Positions 1 through 8,620 of a stretch of 64,000 nucleotides of DNA are shown here, in pieces. The notes under the pieces were generated by a model, which made no database searches, had not been told where the DNA came from, and saw only the letters and a program-made list of their open reading frames with translations. The position numbers and the translations under genes are program-made. The stretch spans positions 124,001 through 188,000 of the forward strand of contig NZ_JAKNQH010000006.1 in NCBI RefSeq assembly GCF_022662305.1, read 5' to 3'. Each line of letters opens with the position of its first letter. Within the stretch, counting starts at the first letter, position 1. The stretch is from Sphingomonas sp. BAUL-RG-20F-R05-02. Its GTDB lineage: Bacteria; Pseudomonadota; Alphaproteobacteria; Sphingomonadales; Sphingomonadaceae.

Positions 1-263
1 GCGTGGCGACGGACCCGGTGCTCGCCCCCGGCGGCGAACGACCGGGCGGCTGGCCGGGGCTGCGCTATCGTCGGCTTCACGGTACGCCGCGCGTATATTA
101 CTCGTCCTATGAAGCCGATCGGCTTGGCGAGCTGGCGAAAACCCTTGCCGATGAGGACGACGGAGCGGCGCCCTCATGGTGCATTTTCGACAACACCGCA
201 TCAGGTGCGGCGACCCGTGACGCGGTGGACCTGCTTGCGCTGACATCCCCTGACGCTGCCTAG
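1..263 (+). CDS. DUF72 (YecE-like) family protein, C-terminal fragment
   Basis: This is the 3' end of a gene that begins before the window. About 86 codons remain and they end at a TAG. The residues RLHGTPRVYYSSY and, further on, CIFDNTASGAATRDAVDL match the C-terminal end of DUF72 proteins, which fold as a TIM barrel and have no firmly established reaction. A GTG lies at position 3, but the conserved part continues straight to the edge, so it is not the real start. The next gene is on the other strand and ends 88 bases away. Family assignment rests on the C-terminal pattern only. Confidence 0.7.
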   Translation, partial: VATDPVLAPGGERPGGWPGLRYRRLHGTPRVYYSSYEADRLGELAKTLADEDDGAAPSWCIFDNTASGAATRDAVDLLALTSPDAA

Positions 264-351
264 TCGGCGCAAGCGCGTGGCGACGACGCGGTCGCGGATG
301 CCGCGTTCAACAATAATGCGGCCATCCGAGCCAGGCACTACAGCGGAATTT

Positions 352-990
352 TTACCGAGCGGCGAGGACCGGCGACGTGCTAAACGAAGCGTCCGGCGCG
401 ACGGTCGCGTCCGGCGCGACGGTCGCGTCCGGCGTCAGCGTCGAATCGGGAAGCGGCACACCAGCTTCGGGCATATCGATCGGCGCGTCAGTTACGGTCA
501 CCTTCGCGCCGAGACGGGTCATGCCGAACAGCTTCTTGGCGAACGCCGTCGGCACACGCACGCAACCGTGCGACGCCGGATAGCCCGGATTGCGACCGGC
601 ATGAATGGCGATGCCGTCCCACGTCAGCCGCTGCATGAATGGCATCGGCGCATCGTTATAGAGGTTGGATTTATGCATCACCTGCTTTTGCAGGATGGTG
701 AATTCCCCGGTCGGGGTATCGTGACCCGGCGCACCGGTGGACACCGCCGTGGCGCCGATCAACTGACCACCACGATAGACGAGCGCACGTTGTGACGCGA
801 TGCTCACCACGACGGTGATTCCGCCCGCCGGGGCGGCCGCATCGTCCCACACGAAGTGCCCTGGCGTCAGCGACTCCACCGCGTCCTCGGCGATCGCGCC
901 CTTGGCAAACGCCGGCGGCGCGACACACGCCGCAAAGCCAAACATCGCGGCGCAGATCAGCGCCTGTTGACGAAGGTTTCGCATCGACAT
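352..990 (-). CDS. L,D-transpeptidase (YkuD domain), periplasmic
   Basis: The product (212 residues) is predicted to form or exchange 3-3 cross-links or protein links on peptidoglycan in the periplasm. An N-terminal signal peptide is visible, with likely cleavage after PPAFA. The YkuD domain covers about residues 55-170 and carries the catalytic pattern HAGRNPGYPASHGCVRVP, with the SHGCVR cysteine nucleophile and an upstream His. The C-terminal tail has a PDATVA repeat (DNA repeat at 389-442). Two ATG codons, 990 and 984, are possible. GAGG is better spaced for 984. The gene is divergent from a second L,D-transpeptidase-type gene at 1224. Confidence 0.9.
   Translation of the reverse strand: MSMRNLRQQALICAAMFGFAACVAPPAFAKGAIAEDAVESLTPGHFVWDDAAAPAGGITVVVSIASQRALVYRGGQLIGATAVSTGAPGHDTPTGEFTILQKQVMHKSNLYNDAPMPFMQRLTWDGIAIHAGRNPGYPASHGCVRVPTAFAKKLFGMTRLGAKVTVTDAPIDMPEAGVPLPDSTLTPDATVAPDATVAPDASFSTSPVLAAR
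389..442. repeat. 18-bp tandem repeat in the 3' end of the YkuD gene
   Basis: The unit gcgtccggcgcgacggtc occurs perfectly at 389-406 and 407-424, and a diverged third copy follows at 425-442. Read on the minus strand it encodes PDATVA-type repeats in the acidic/proline tail of the L,D-transpeptidase. The unit length keeps frame, so copy-number change would lengthen or shorten the tail without breaking the enzyme. Confidence 0.9.
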
Positions 991-1223
991 ACCTCATCAC
1001 CTTACGCACAACGGACAGAATCGCCCGGTTCGTCATCCTGTGAGACACAACGCACGACCCGCCGAGTTCGTGCCAGATTTTCAGCATCTTAACTTATGAC
1101 GTTGTATCGCGCCCGATCGTGCATTGGTCGGGGTGAGATGATTGTTGCAACGGGAACCAAGGTGCTTTCGTAAGTCAACGTCAACCAAATGTCTGGTATA
1201 CGGCCGATATTCCTTGTTACGGA

Positions 1224-1883
1224 GTGGTTCCGCCAGTGCATGAATTTCCGGACGTCACGCCTTCCCGGCGTGCTTTGTTGAAAACTTCGCTCGTAGCTGC
1301 CGGGGTCGCAGCGCTTCCCGCCACCACCTCCAAAGCGTTCGCGGTCGCTATGTCGCCGACGACATCGACGCGCGTGGTCCGTCCCGAACTGTTCCGTCAG
1401 GCGATGGCGGCACTGCATCGTCATGGCAATCAAATCGCGTTCAAGGATCGCATCGCGATCGCAGATTTCGCGGCGCCGTCTTCCCGGCAGCGTTTCTATC
1501 TGATCGATCTGGCGAGTGGCGCGACCAACAGCGTGCTGGTTGCACATGGCAGCGGCTCCGATCCGGCGCACACCGGGTTCCTGCAGCGCTTCTCCAACGC
1601 GGACGGCTCGAACGCGTCGAGTGAAGGTACGTTCATGACCGCAGATTATTATGTCGGCAAACATGGCAAGTCGCAGCGGCTGATGGGGCTTGATCCCACC
1701 AACAACATGGCGCTGGCCCGTGCCATCGTCATCCATTCGGCATGGTATTCCAACCCCGACATGCTGACGAAGCACGGCCAACTGGGCCGCAGCCAGGGCT
1801 GCTTCGCGGTCGGCCAGCGCGACCTCGATCAGGTATTCGCACGGCTTGGACCGGGCCGGATGCTCTACTCCGCCAAGATCTGA
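1224..1883 (+). CDS. L,D-transpeptidase catalytic-domain family protein (YkuD_2 type)
   Basis: The protein (219 residues from GTG 1224) is exported: SRRALLKTSLVAAGVAALP near residue 14 looks like a twin-arginine or Sec signal. The mature part matches the murein L,D-transpeptidase catalytic family PF13645. Visible elements are FYLIDLASGA, VAHGSGSD, a histidine in IVIHSAWY and the cysteine motif GRSQGCFAV. It probably acts on peptidoglycan. GTG 1236 is an alternative start; ggag at 1221-1224 lies 11 bases before it and overlaps GTG 1224, so SD evidence favours 1236. The pairing with the divergent YkuD gene suggests a cell-wall remodelling locus, but no shared regulation can be shown from sequence. 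Confidence 0.87.
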   Translation: MVPPVHEFPDVTPSRRALLKTSLVAAGVAALPATTSKAFAVAMSPTTSTRVVRPELFRQAMAALHRHGNQIAFKDRIAIADFAAPSSRQRFYLIDLASGATNSVLVAHGSGSDPAHTGFLQRFSNADGSNASSEGTFMTADYYVGKHGKSQRLMGLDPTNNMALARAIVIHSAWYSNPDMLTKHGQLGRSQGCFAVGQRDLDQVFARLGPGRMLYSAKI

Positions 1884-2122
1884 CTGCCCGCCGGTCGCAC
1901 GTCGCATCGACGTTCGACCGGCCGTTGCCTGCGACGATATCGGCAGGCCTCATAGTACCAGGTGTCGGTGCGCCTGAGCGGCGCCCTGCCTCACGACCTG
2001 CTCAGGCGTAGCTGCAGTAGCTCGGTGCTGCCCACTCCATTCTCAAATCAATCGTTCGCTGCGAAAGCGCTGATCCCGCACGTCCACGCTAGAAGCCATT
2101 GCATTTGATGGGACCGTGGATC

Positions 2123-2140
2123 ATCATATGAAAATATGAT
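2123..2140. promoter_or_regulatory. Inverted repeat just upstream of the acetylesterase gene
   Basis: ATCATAT (2123-2129) and ATATGAT (2134-2140) form a perfect 7-bp inverted repeat around GAAA. It is AT-rich against a GC-rich background and ends 14 bases before the preferred ATG (2154). The upstream in-frame ATG at 2136 lies inside it, which argues for 2154 as the start. It could be an operator or a 5' UTR hairpin. Confidence 0.4.
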
Positions 2141-2153
2141 CGGCAGCGGATCC

Positions 2154-3428
2154 ATGAGACACCTGCTATGGGTAGTGGCAATCGCAGCAGTGTCGACGAC
2201 GCCTGCGAACGCGCGGGCGCAGCGGATCGTGTTTGGTGACCCTGCCCAGAACCTACCCGCGCACCCGGCGCGTGGCAGCGATCCCGTCAAGTTCAGCTTT
2301 GCCGGCGAGATGCCGCGCATCGAAACGGGCGACGTACAAGGTGCGCGGCCATTCTTCGTGTCGATCGAAGAGGCGCCCGGCACCTACCGCGTTGCGGTCA
2401 CGCTTGGGGGCACGTTGGCGAGCGACACCACCGTGAAGGCGGAACTGCGGCGGCTGATGCTGCTCGATGTCGGCGTCCCTGCGAACGGTCGTCGGACCGT
2501 CGACTTCCTCGTCAACGTCCGTACGCCGGAGATCGTCGGCGGCGGCAGCGTGCGGCTCAAGGCACCGCGCGAAACGACGGCGGAAGCGGTGGCGTGGGAC
2601 CGCCGGCTGACGCTGGAATTCAACGGTCGCGATCCTGCCGTCCGGGACATCACGATCACGCCGGTGTCGGTACCGGTCATCTATCTGCTCGGCGACTCCA
2701 CGGTCTGCGACCAGTCCGGCGAACCGTATGCGAGTTGGGGTCAGATGCTGACCGCGATGATCGGGCCGGAGGCCGTGGTGGCCAATCACGGCGAGACCGG
2801 CGAAACCGTCGCCGCTTCGAACGATCGCGGCCGCTTCGCGAAGATCCTTGGCGAAATCCGGCCGGGTGACCTGTTCGTCGTGCAGTTCGGCCATAACGAC
2901 ATGAAGGACAAGGCCAAGGACCCGCAAGCTGCGCTGAAATATCGCGACGGGCTCGTGGCGTGGGCGCGCGCGGTGCAGGCCAGAGGCGCGCGCGCGGTGA
3001 TCGTCACGCCGATGAACCGCCACAGTTTCGTGGCGGGCCATGTCGTCAACACGCTGGAGGACTATCCCGAGATGGCGCGAGAGGCGGCGCGGCTCAGCGG
3101 CGCGCGGCTGATCGATCTCAACGCGCAGTCGAAGACGCTGTACGAGGCGTTCGGCGAACAACCCTCCCTCGCGCTGTTCAAGCACGATGCCGATGGCTCG
3201 AACGCCGACACCACCCACCACAGCCCGTTCGGCGCATGGGAACTTGCCCGGATCGTCGCAAGCGATCTCGCCGGTGCCGGATTGCCGGTGTCCGCTGCGG
3301 TGAAGCCCGCGTTCCGCAGCTTCGATCCCGCTCATCCTGATGCCTTGGCCGACTTCCACGTACCGCCCAGCCCGAACAGGCTGACCATGCGCCCGCTCGG
3401 CGACGATGCCTACAAAGGTCCGCTCTGA
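2154..3428 (+). CDS. Rhamnogalacturonan acetylesterase-like SGNH hydrolase, secreted
   Basis: The enzyme (about 424 residues) is predicted to remove acetyl esters from pectic rhamnogalacturonan. A signal peptide (MRHLLWVVAIAAVSTTPANARA) precedes a beta-rich N-terminal domain of about 150 residues. The SGNH hydrolase follows: block I YLLGDSTVCD with the catalytic Ser, a glycine in ANHGETGET, block III FGHNDMKD, and the Asp/His block near the C-terminus (DTTHHSPFGAW). This order is typical of the RGAE/YesT group (CE12-like). Start 2154 is chosen because ATG 2136 sits in an inverted repeat. A PL26-like lyase starts 43 bases downstream on the same strand, which supports a joint role in RG-I breakdown. 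Confidence 0.85.
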   Translation: MRHLLWVVAIAAVSTTPANARAQRIVFGDPAQNLPAHPARGSDPVKFSFAGEMPRIETGDVQGARPFFVSIEEAPGTYRVAVTLGGTLASDTTVKAELRRLMLLDVGVPANGRRTVDFLVNVRTPEIVGGGSVRLKAPRETTAEAVAWDRRLTLEFNGRDPAVRDITITPVSVPVIYLLGDSTVCDQSGEPYASWGQMLTAMIGPEAVVANHGETGETVAASNDRGRFAKILGEIRPGDLFVVQFGHNDMKDKAKDPQAALKYRDGLVAWARAVQARGARAVIVTPMNRHSFVAGHVVNTLEDYPEMAREAARLSGARLIDLNAQSKTLYEAFGEQPSLALFKHDADGSNADTTHHSPFGAWELARIVASDLAGAGLPVSAAVKPAFRSFDPAHPDALADFHVPPSPNRLTMRPLGDDAYKGPL

Positions 3429-3471
3429 ACTGCGCGCAACATGCCAGACGACACAAGATAAGGAACACGCC

Positions 3472-6162
3472 GTGGAATATCGTCCGACCCGCCGCCGCCT
3501 GCTCGAACATAGCGCGCTTGCGGGGGTGGGACTTGTGCTTGCCCCGCATCTCGCGAGGGCTGCGCGGGCAGCGGCGCCCTCGGCCCGGCTGACCTGGCTC
3601 GCCGGGACACCGCCACTGCCGACCGGGACCGCGTGGGGGGTGCCGTGGCCACGCGGCACCGTGCGGCGGTCCGACAGGGTCATCGTCCGGAATGGCGAGG
3701 CGGCGATCCCGGCGCAAACCTGGCCGATGGCCTATTGGCCGGACGGATCGGTGAAGTGGACCGGACTCGCCGTCGCCGCGGCCAGCGACATGGGCGACCT
3801 GACCGTCGGCATCGGCCACCAAAGCGGCCCACACCCGGCCACACCACTGGTGGTCGAGCAGAACGCACAAACCGTGATTATCCGCACCGGCGCGCTGACC
3901 GCGACGATCGATCGGGCGGGCGGCACACTGGTGCGCTCGCTCATCGTCGATGGCCGCGAAGTCGCCCGGGACGGGCGGCTGGTTGTGCTGCGCGAGGATC
4001 GTTCGCGAGAGGCGGCGGAGGGCGTGGTGCGCGAGGAACGGTTCGTCAGCCGCATCACGCGCGTCACCGTCGAGCAGGCCGGGCCGGTGCGCTCCGTGGT
4101 GCATATCGAGGGCACGCACAGCGGCGCCGGCGGTCGTTCATGGCTGCCTTTCTCGGTGCGGCTGTACTTCACCGCCGGGCTGAGCTCGATGCGGATGGTG
4201 CATTCGTTCGTATTCGACGGCGACCAGAAAACGGATTTCATCAAGGGCATCGGCGTGCGCTTCGCGGTGCCGTTCCGCGAAGAGACGCATAACCGCCACG
4301 TCCGCTTCGCGACCGACGGGGATCATGTCTTCGCTGAGCCGGTAGTGATGATTCCCGGCTATCGCCCATCCGCAATGAAGGACGCCGCCGCCGGGGAACG
4401 CGCGCAGTTGCTTGGGCAGCGGCTCCCCGCGCTTGCCCAGTTTACCGAGAAGGAGCGCGCCAATCTCGCCAGCACGGCGGTATGGGAAGACTTCAAGTTC
4501 AGCCAGCTCAGTGCCGATGGCTGGGACATGCACAAGCGCACCAACGCCGCGAGCGCGTGGTTGCAGGTGACCGGCGGGCAGCGTGCGGGCGGTGTCGCCT
4601 TCCTCGGCGACGTATCGGGCGGGTTCGCGATCGGTCAGCGCGACTTCTGGCAGAAATATCCCGCCGCGTTCGAGATTCTTGGCGCCGCCGGTGACGCGGG
4701 CACCCTCACCGCGTGGCTTTGGTCCCCCGATGCGGTGGCAATGGACCTGCGCCACTACGACACCAAGGGCCACGGCCTTACCGTCACCTACGAAGACTAT
4801 GAGGAGGGTCATGCCGACGCCTATGGCTGCGCCAACACCTCCGAACTGATGCTGTGGGCGTGCGCCGACACGCCCGCGCCCGATACGATCGACGCAATGC
4901 GCCGCGTCACGCACAACCCGCCGCTGCCGATCTGCGCGCCCGAGCATTATCATGCCACCGAAACGCTCGGCTACTGGAGCCTGCCCGGCACCGCCGCGCC
5001 TGGCCTCACCGCCGCCGAGATCGCGTCAGCCGACACGCAGCTCGACCGCGCGTTCGGCTTTTATTCGGGCGAAGTCGAGCGACGCCGCTGGTATGGTTTC
5101 TGGGATTATGGCGATTATCGCCGCACCTACGATCCGATCCGCCATCAATGGATGTATGACATCGGCGGCCACGGCTGGAACGAGACCGAGTTGATGCCGA
5201 ACGTGTGGCTGTGGTTCGCGTTTCTGCGAAGCGGCCGGGCCGACATCTTCCGCGCGGCCGAAGCGATGACGCGCAACAACAACGAAGTGGACGTGCATCA
5301 CATCGGCCCCTTTGCCGGGCTGGGCTCGCGCCACAACGTCAGCCATTGGGGCGATGCCAAGGAAGCGCGTATCAACGAGGCGTTCATCAAGCGCTTCTTC
5401 TACTATCTCACCACCGACGAGCGCACCGGCGACCTGTTGCGCGAACCACTCGCCACCGTGGAGGCGTCGATCGCGCGCAATCCGCCGCTGCGCAAGATCG
5501 CGCCGCGCCCCGATGTGCCCGCGCCCCAGGCGTTCCTGCGGGTCGGGCCGGACTGGCTTGCGCTCGCCAGCAACTGGCTGGTCGAATGGGAGCGCACCGG
5601 CGACACCCGTTACCGCGATTATTGCCTGACCGGGATGCGCGATATCGGCGCGATGGGCGACACCTTCCTGAAGGACGATGCCTTCGCGTTCGATCCGGTC
5701 ACCAAGCACCTGCGGTCGGTCGGTGCGCCCAACCAGAAGCCGAGCCAGTTCCTGTTCCTGTTCGCAGGGGACCAGATCGCCGTCGAGCTACAGGCGCTGA
5801 TCCCCTGCCCGCCGTTCACGCAAGCCTGGGGCCGGCTGTGCGAACAGTTCACGCAGGGCAAGCGCGCCAACTGGTATTTCGAGCCGCGCATCACCGCCTA
5901 TGCCGCCAATTTCACCGGATCGGCGGAGCTGGAGGCGAAAGCGTTGGCGCTGTACCGCGCGCTGCTGAAGTTTGGCGATGCCGACTATTTCCGCGCGACG
6001 CCGGAACGGTTCACCGGCCCGTCAACGGTGCAGGAAACGCTGGAGAACCCCGGCACCAGCACCTTCACGCCCGCGCTGGCGATCCCGGAGGTTTCGCAAT
6101 GGGCGATCAACCTCATAACCGTGCCGGTATTGCTGCGGAAATTCGCCGCCACCTCAGGCTGA
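3472..6162 (+). CDS. Exo-rhamnogalacturonan lyase-like protein (PcRGLX/YetA, PL26 family)
   Basis: The predicted exported polysaccharide lyase has about 896 residues. The GTG at 3472 follows AAGGA and opens a Tat-type signal (TRRRLLEHSALAGVGLVLAP), so upstream codons are probably not translated. The N-terminal RIFT-barrel type region has the family opening TWLAGTPPLPTGTAWGVPW. The C-terminal half is rich in aromatic and His motifs (WYGFWDYGD, DIGGHGWNETELMPNVWLW, EVDVHHIGPFAGLGSRHNVSHWGD), as in the alpha/alpha toroid of PcRGLX/YetA proteins. The family splits rhamnogalacturonan from chain ends. The partner acetylesterase lies directly upstream. The 3' end overlaps the convergent HxlR gene by 9 bases. 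Confidence 0.82.
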   Translation: MEYRPTRRRLLEHSALAGVGLVLAPHLARAARAAAPSARLTWLAGTPPLPTGTAWGVPWPRGTVRRSDRVIVRNGEAAIPAQTWPMAYWPDGSVKWTGLAVAAASDMGDLTVGIGHQSGPHPATPLVVEQNAQTVIIRTGALTATIDRAGGTLVRSLIVDGREVARDGRLVVLREDRSREAAEGVVREERFVSRITRVTVEQAGPVRSVVHIEGTHSGAGGRSWLPFSVRLYFTAGLSSMRMVHSFVFDGDQKTDFIKGIGVRFAVPFREETHNRHVRFATDGDHVFAEPVVMIPGYRPSAMKDAAAGERAQLLGQRLPALAQFTEKERANLASTAVWEDFKFSQLSADGWDMHKRTNAASAWLQVTGGQRAGGVAFLGDVSGGFAIGQRDFWQKYPAAFEILGAAGDAGTLTAWLWSPDAVAMDLRHYDTKGHGLTVTYEDYEEGHADAYGCANTSELMLWACADTPAPDTIDAMRRVTHNPPLPICAPEHYHATETLGYWSLPGTAAPGLTAAEIASADTQLDRAFGFYSGEVERRRWYGFWDYGDYRRTYDPIRHQWMYDIGGHGWNETELMPNVWLWFAFLRSGRADIFRAAEAMTRNNNEVDVHHIGPFAGLGSRHNVSHWGDAKEARINEAFIKRFFYYLTTDERTGDLLREPLATVEASIARNPPLRKIAPRPDVPAPQAFLRVGPDWLALASNWLVEWERTGDTRYRDYCLTGMRDIGAMGDTFLKDDAFAFDPVTKHLRSVGAPNQKPSQFLFLFAGDQIAVELQALIPCPPFTQAWGRLCEQFTQGKRANWYFEPRITAYAANFTGSAELEAKALALYRALLKFGDADYFRATPERFTGPSTVQETLENPGTSTFTPALAIPEVSQWAINLITVPVLLRKFAATSG

Positions 6163-6537
6163 GCGCCGCGACGTCGGTCGCGGCCCGAGCGCGTCGAGCG
6201 CATCGGCATTGTCGCGGCCCCAGGCGTAGAGCATTTCTACCGGCTCGACAAAGCGGAGCCCGAGCGCCGTCAGCCGGTATTCGACGGCAGGCGGGATCGT
6301 GCCCTGCACGTGGCGCGAGACGAGGCCGCTCGTCTCCATGTCGCGCAGCGTCTGGGTCAGCATCTTCTTGGAGATGCCCGGCAGACTGCGCATCAGCACG
6401 CCATTACGCGCCACGCCGTCATGGCGGGCGTGCAGCGTATGCAGGATCATGCTCGTCCATTTGGTGACGAACAGCTCCATTACGCGGCGCGGCGCGCAAT
6501 CCTCGCGCCAGCTATCGTCGGGTGAACCGGGTTGCAT
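6154..6537 (-). CDS. HxlR-family winged-helix transcriptional regulator
   Basis: This 127-residue DNA-binding protein has the single HxlR domain. Features are a Cys after the N-terminal acidic stretch (EDCAPRRVMELFVTKWT), the recognition region LPGISKKMLTQTLRDMETSGLVSR, and the wing before VEYRLTALG. Many HxlR proteins sense reactive electrophiles or redox state through that Cys, but this is family knowledge only. The gene is divergent from the PRISE-type reductase at 6633 with a 95-base gap, the usual arrangement of an HxlR repressor and its target. The 3' end overlaps the lyase gene tail to tail. Confidence 0.9.
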   Translation of the reverse strand: MQPGSPDDSWREDCAPRRVMELFVTKWTSMILHTLHARHDGVARNGVLMRSLPGISKKMLTQTLRDMETSGLVSRHVQGTIPPAVEYRLTALGLRFVEPVEMLYAWGRDNADALDALGPRPTSRRSA

Positions 6538-6632
6538 GGGTGGATACCTCCGGGTGCCTATGTCCCCAAAGGGTGCCGTCTAGAAGGTCGGCGTGGCCAT
6601 GCCTAGCTGCGATGTGACAGACATTCAGGAGC

Positions 6633-7700
6633 ATGATGATGGCCAAAACGGCATTGGTAGCGGGCGCAAGCGGGATCGTCGGCAGCGCGACGGCTGGTTT
6701 GCTGGCGGAACAGGGTTGGACCGTGCACGGCATTGCGCGACGCCCGGTCGAACAGGCGGGGGTTCAGCCGCTGGTCGCGGATCTTCAGGACGCCGCCGGC
6801 ACCGCAGAGGCGCTGAAGGACGTGCAGCCCGACGCGGTGTTCATCACCACCTGGTTGCGGCAGGATAGCGAGGCGGAGAATATCCGCGTCAATTCCGCGA
6901 TGGTGCGCAACCTGCTCGACGGCCTGCCCAAGCCGACTGGCCCGCGTCACGTCGCGCTGGTGACGGGCCTGAAGCATTACCTTGGGCCGTTCGAGGCGTA
7001 CGGCAAGGGCAGCCTGCCGCAGACCCCGTTCCGCGAGGAACAGGGCCGGCTCGACCTTGAGAATTTCTATTACGCGCAGGAGGATGAGGTATTCGCCGCC
7101 GCCGCGCGCGATGGCTTCACCTGGAGTGTCCATCGCCCGCATAGCGTGATCGGCAAGGCTGTCGGCAACGCGATGAACATGGGCACCACGCTTGCCGTCT
7201 ACGCCACGCTGTGCCGCGAGACAGGGCGGCCGTTCACCTTCCCCGGTTCGGCGGCGCAGTGGTCGGGCCTGACCGACATGACCGACGCCGGCCAGCTTGC
7301 GCGGCACCTGTTGTGGGCGACCGAAACCGAGGCTGCGCACAACGAGGCGTTCAACATCGTCAACGGCGACGTCTTTCGCTGGCAGTGGATGTGGAGCCGG
7401 ATCGCGGAATGGTTCGGCATCGCGGCGGCACCGTTCGACGGCATCGTGCGCCCGCTCGAGACGCAGATGACGGACGATGCGGCAGTGTGGCGGGAAATCG
7501 CCGCGCGCGAAGGGCTGGCCGAGCCAGACCTCAGCCGTCTCGCATCCCCGTGGCATACCGATGCCGACCTTGGCCGACCGATTGAGGTGGTAACCGACAT
7601 GTCGAAGAGCCGCCGCCTCGGCTTCACTGCGTACCAGCCGACCGATGATGCGTTCTTCGCCCTGTTCGAACGGCTGCGCGCCGATCGCCTCATCCCTTGA
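6633..7700 (+). CDS. PRISE-type SDR (progesterone 5-beta-reductase/iridoid synthase-like)
   Basis: This 355-residue NAD(P)H-dependent oxidoreductase starts with a Rossmann glycine motif, ALVAGASGIVGSAT. Typical PRISE blocks follow: VFITTWLRQ, VALVTGLKHYLGPF, the catalytic-Tyr region ENFYYAQEDEVF, and WSVHRPHSVIG. The family reduces activated C=C bonds of enones. The natural substrate here cannot be told. Three consecutive in-frame ATGs (6633, 6636, 6639) follow aggag, and the third has the most normal spacing. Control by the divergent HxlR regulator is likely by analogy. A strong hairpin follows the stop. Confidence 0.87.
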   Translation: MMMAKTALVAGASGIVGSATAGLLAEQGWTVHGIARRPVEQAGVQPLVADLQDAAGTAEALKDVQPDAVFITTWLRQDSEAENIRVNSAMVRNLLDGLPKPTGPRHVALVTGLKHYLGPFEAYGKGSLPQTPFREEQGRLDLENFYYAQEDEVFAAAARDGFTWSVHRPHSVIGKAVGNAMNMGTTLAVYATLCRETGRPFTFPGSAAQWSGLTDMTDAGQLARHLLWATETEAAHNEAFNIVNGDVFRWQWMWSRIAEWFGIAAAPFDGIVRPLETQMTDDAAVWREIAAREGLAEPDLSRLASPWHTDADLGRPIEVVTDMSKSRRLGFTAYQPTDDAFFALFERLRADRLIP

Positions 7701-7711
7701 CGAAGGTATGA

Positions 7712-7748
7712 GCCTAACAGCGGCGCCTGACCGCCGCCGCTGTTAGGC
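7712..7748. terminator. Intergenic hairpin after the PRISE gene
   Basis: A perfect 14-bp stem, GCCTAACAGCGGCG (7712-7725) with CGCCGCTGTTAGGC (7735-7748), encloses a 9-base loop. It lies between two convergent genes (stops at 7700 and 7810) and could end transcription from both sides. No T-tract follows on the plus strand, so it is a terminator-like hairpin only. Confidence 0.65.
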
Positions 7749-7809
7749 CTGCCATGCGAATGCTGCCGCTAAGCAGCGTCAGGCCCTCGATCCTGGGCGC
7801 AGCATCGCG

Positions 7810-8106
7810 TCAATCGTCTTGCGAGGGCGCGTTCTTCTGGTCACCGACCTTTTGATCGCCGAGTTGTCCCGAGCCGTGGTAGGCCTGCTTGGTCTGGCCG
7901 CCATGGCCGAGGAAATCACCCGGTGACGTGCCACCGCCATCCTTGCCAGTGTGCGGATTCGGATAAGCGCCACCAGCCGATTCACCGCCAGGCATCTCGC
8001 CCGAGGTCACGTCGCCGGCGTCACTATGGGGGTTCGGCGGCGCACCCGCGCCGTTCGCCTGCACCGGCTGCTTGCCGTCTTCGCTGTGTTGGGTTGGGTC
8101 CGCCAT
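7810..8106 (-). CDS. Small, very hydrophilic Gly/Pro/Asp-rich protein of unknown function
   Basis: No characterised family was recognised. The 98-residue product has no signal peptide, no membrane segment and almost no bulky hydrophobic residues. It is rich in Gly, Pro, Asp, Gln, Asn and His, and repeats short blocks such as PNPH and QKVGDQK. Such composition is typical of intrinsically disordered, stress-associated proteins of the alphaproteobacteria (inference from composition). The reading frame is supported by a start after a gaggat-type SD and by the hairpin that separates it from the convergent gene. Competing overlapping frames give Arg-rich nonsense. Confidence 0.65.
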   Translation of the reverse strand: MADPTQHSEDGKQPVQANGAGAPPNPHSDAGDVTSGEMPGGESAGGAYPNPHTGKDGGGTSPGDFLGHGGQTKQAYHGSGQLGDQKVGDQKNAPSQDD

Positions 8107-8318
8107 GTCGGTATCCTCTCAAGTCAAAAGCCCGTTCAGGCTACCGGGTCGAAACGCGCGGGCGGCCAAGACGATGCAATCACCCGCCGAATGCAGACGG
8201 CAACCCGCCAATTCCGGTGACCACCGCCATCATTCGCTGTAAGCGCCCGATGGACACCACATGGTAACCGGATCAGACTGGCTGCCCGCCGTTCCTGATC
8301 GAGCGCAGCCGCGCCTGT

Positions 8319-8567
8319 TCAAACGTCGTGGATCTTGACAGCGTCGTGGAAGTCGATCCGCTCAAGCACCGTGCCATCATCATCCGCAATATCCAGATAC
8401 CCGCGCAGATCCACCTTCCCTTCAAGCACTTCGGCGCTGAGAAAAGAGCGGATTCCTGCGATTGCTTTGGCGCGTGCGATGCCGATATCGCTATACTCGC
8501 TACCCTCCTGGTCGAGCGTCTCGCCAGTGTAATTGTAGATATGAAGATGGTAGCGCGGCATGCCCAA
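8319..8567 (-). CDS. DUF6894-like small protein
   Basis: This 80-82 residue protein begins MPRYHLHIYN, followed by LDQEGSEYSDIGIARAKAIAGIRSFL. This matches the small DUF6894 proteins common in Rhizobiales and Sphingomonadales (MPRYFFHI opening, then aspartate/glutamate and an alpha helix). Function is unknown. The ATG at 8561 giving MPRYH is the more family-like start; 8567 adds two residues. It sits alone, 51 bases beyond the 3' end of the Crp/Fnr regulator gene on the same strand, and could be cotranscribed with it. Confidence 0.72.
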   Translation of the reverse strand: MGMPRYHLHIYNYTGETLDQEGSEYSDIGIARAKAIAGIRSFLSAEVLEGKVDLRGYLDIADDDGTVLERIDFHDAVKIHDV

Positions 8568-8620
8568 AAAATGCTCCTGCCGCGCGGAGGTTTCAGTGGT
8601 TGATTTGCGTTAGCACGATT

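Noticed and set aside
1151..1175. EcfG-type promoter before the YkuD_2 gene
   Set aside because: GGAAC occurs but the -10 part is not convincing.
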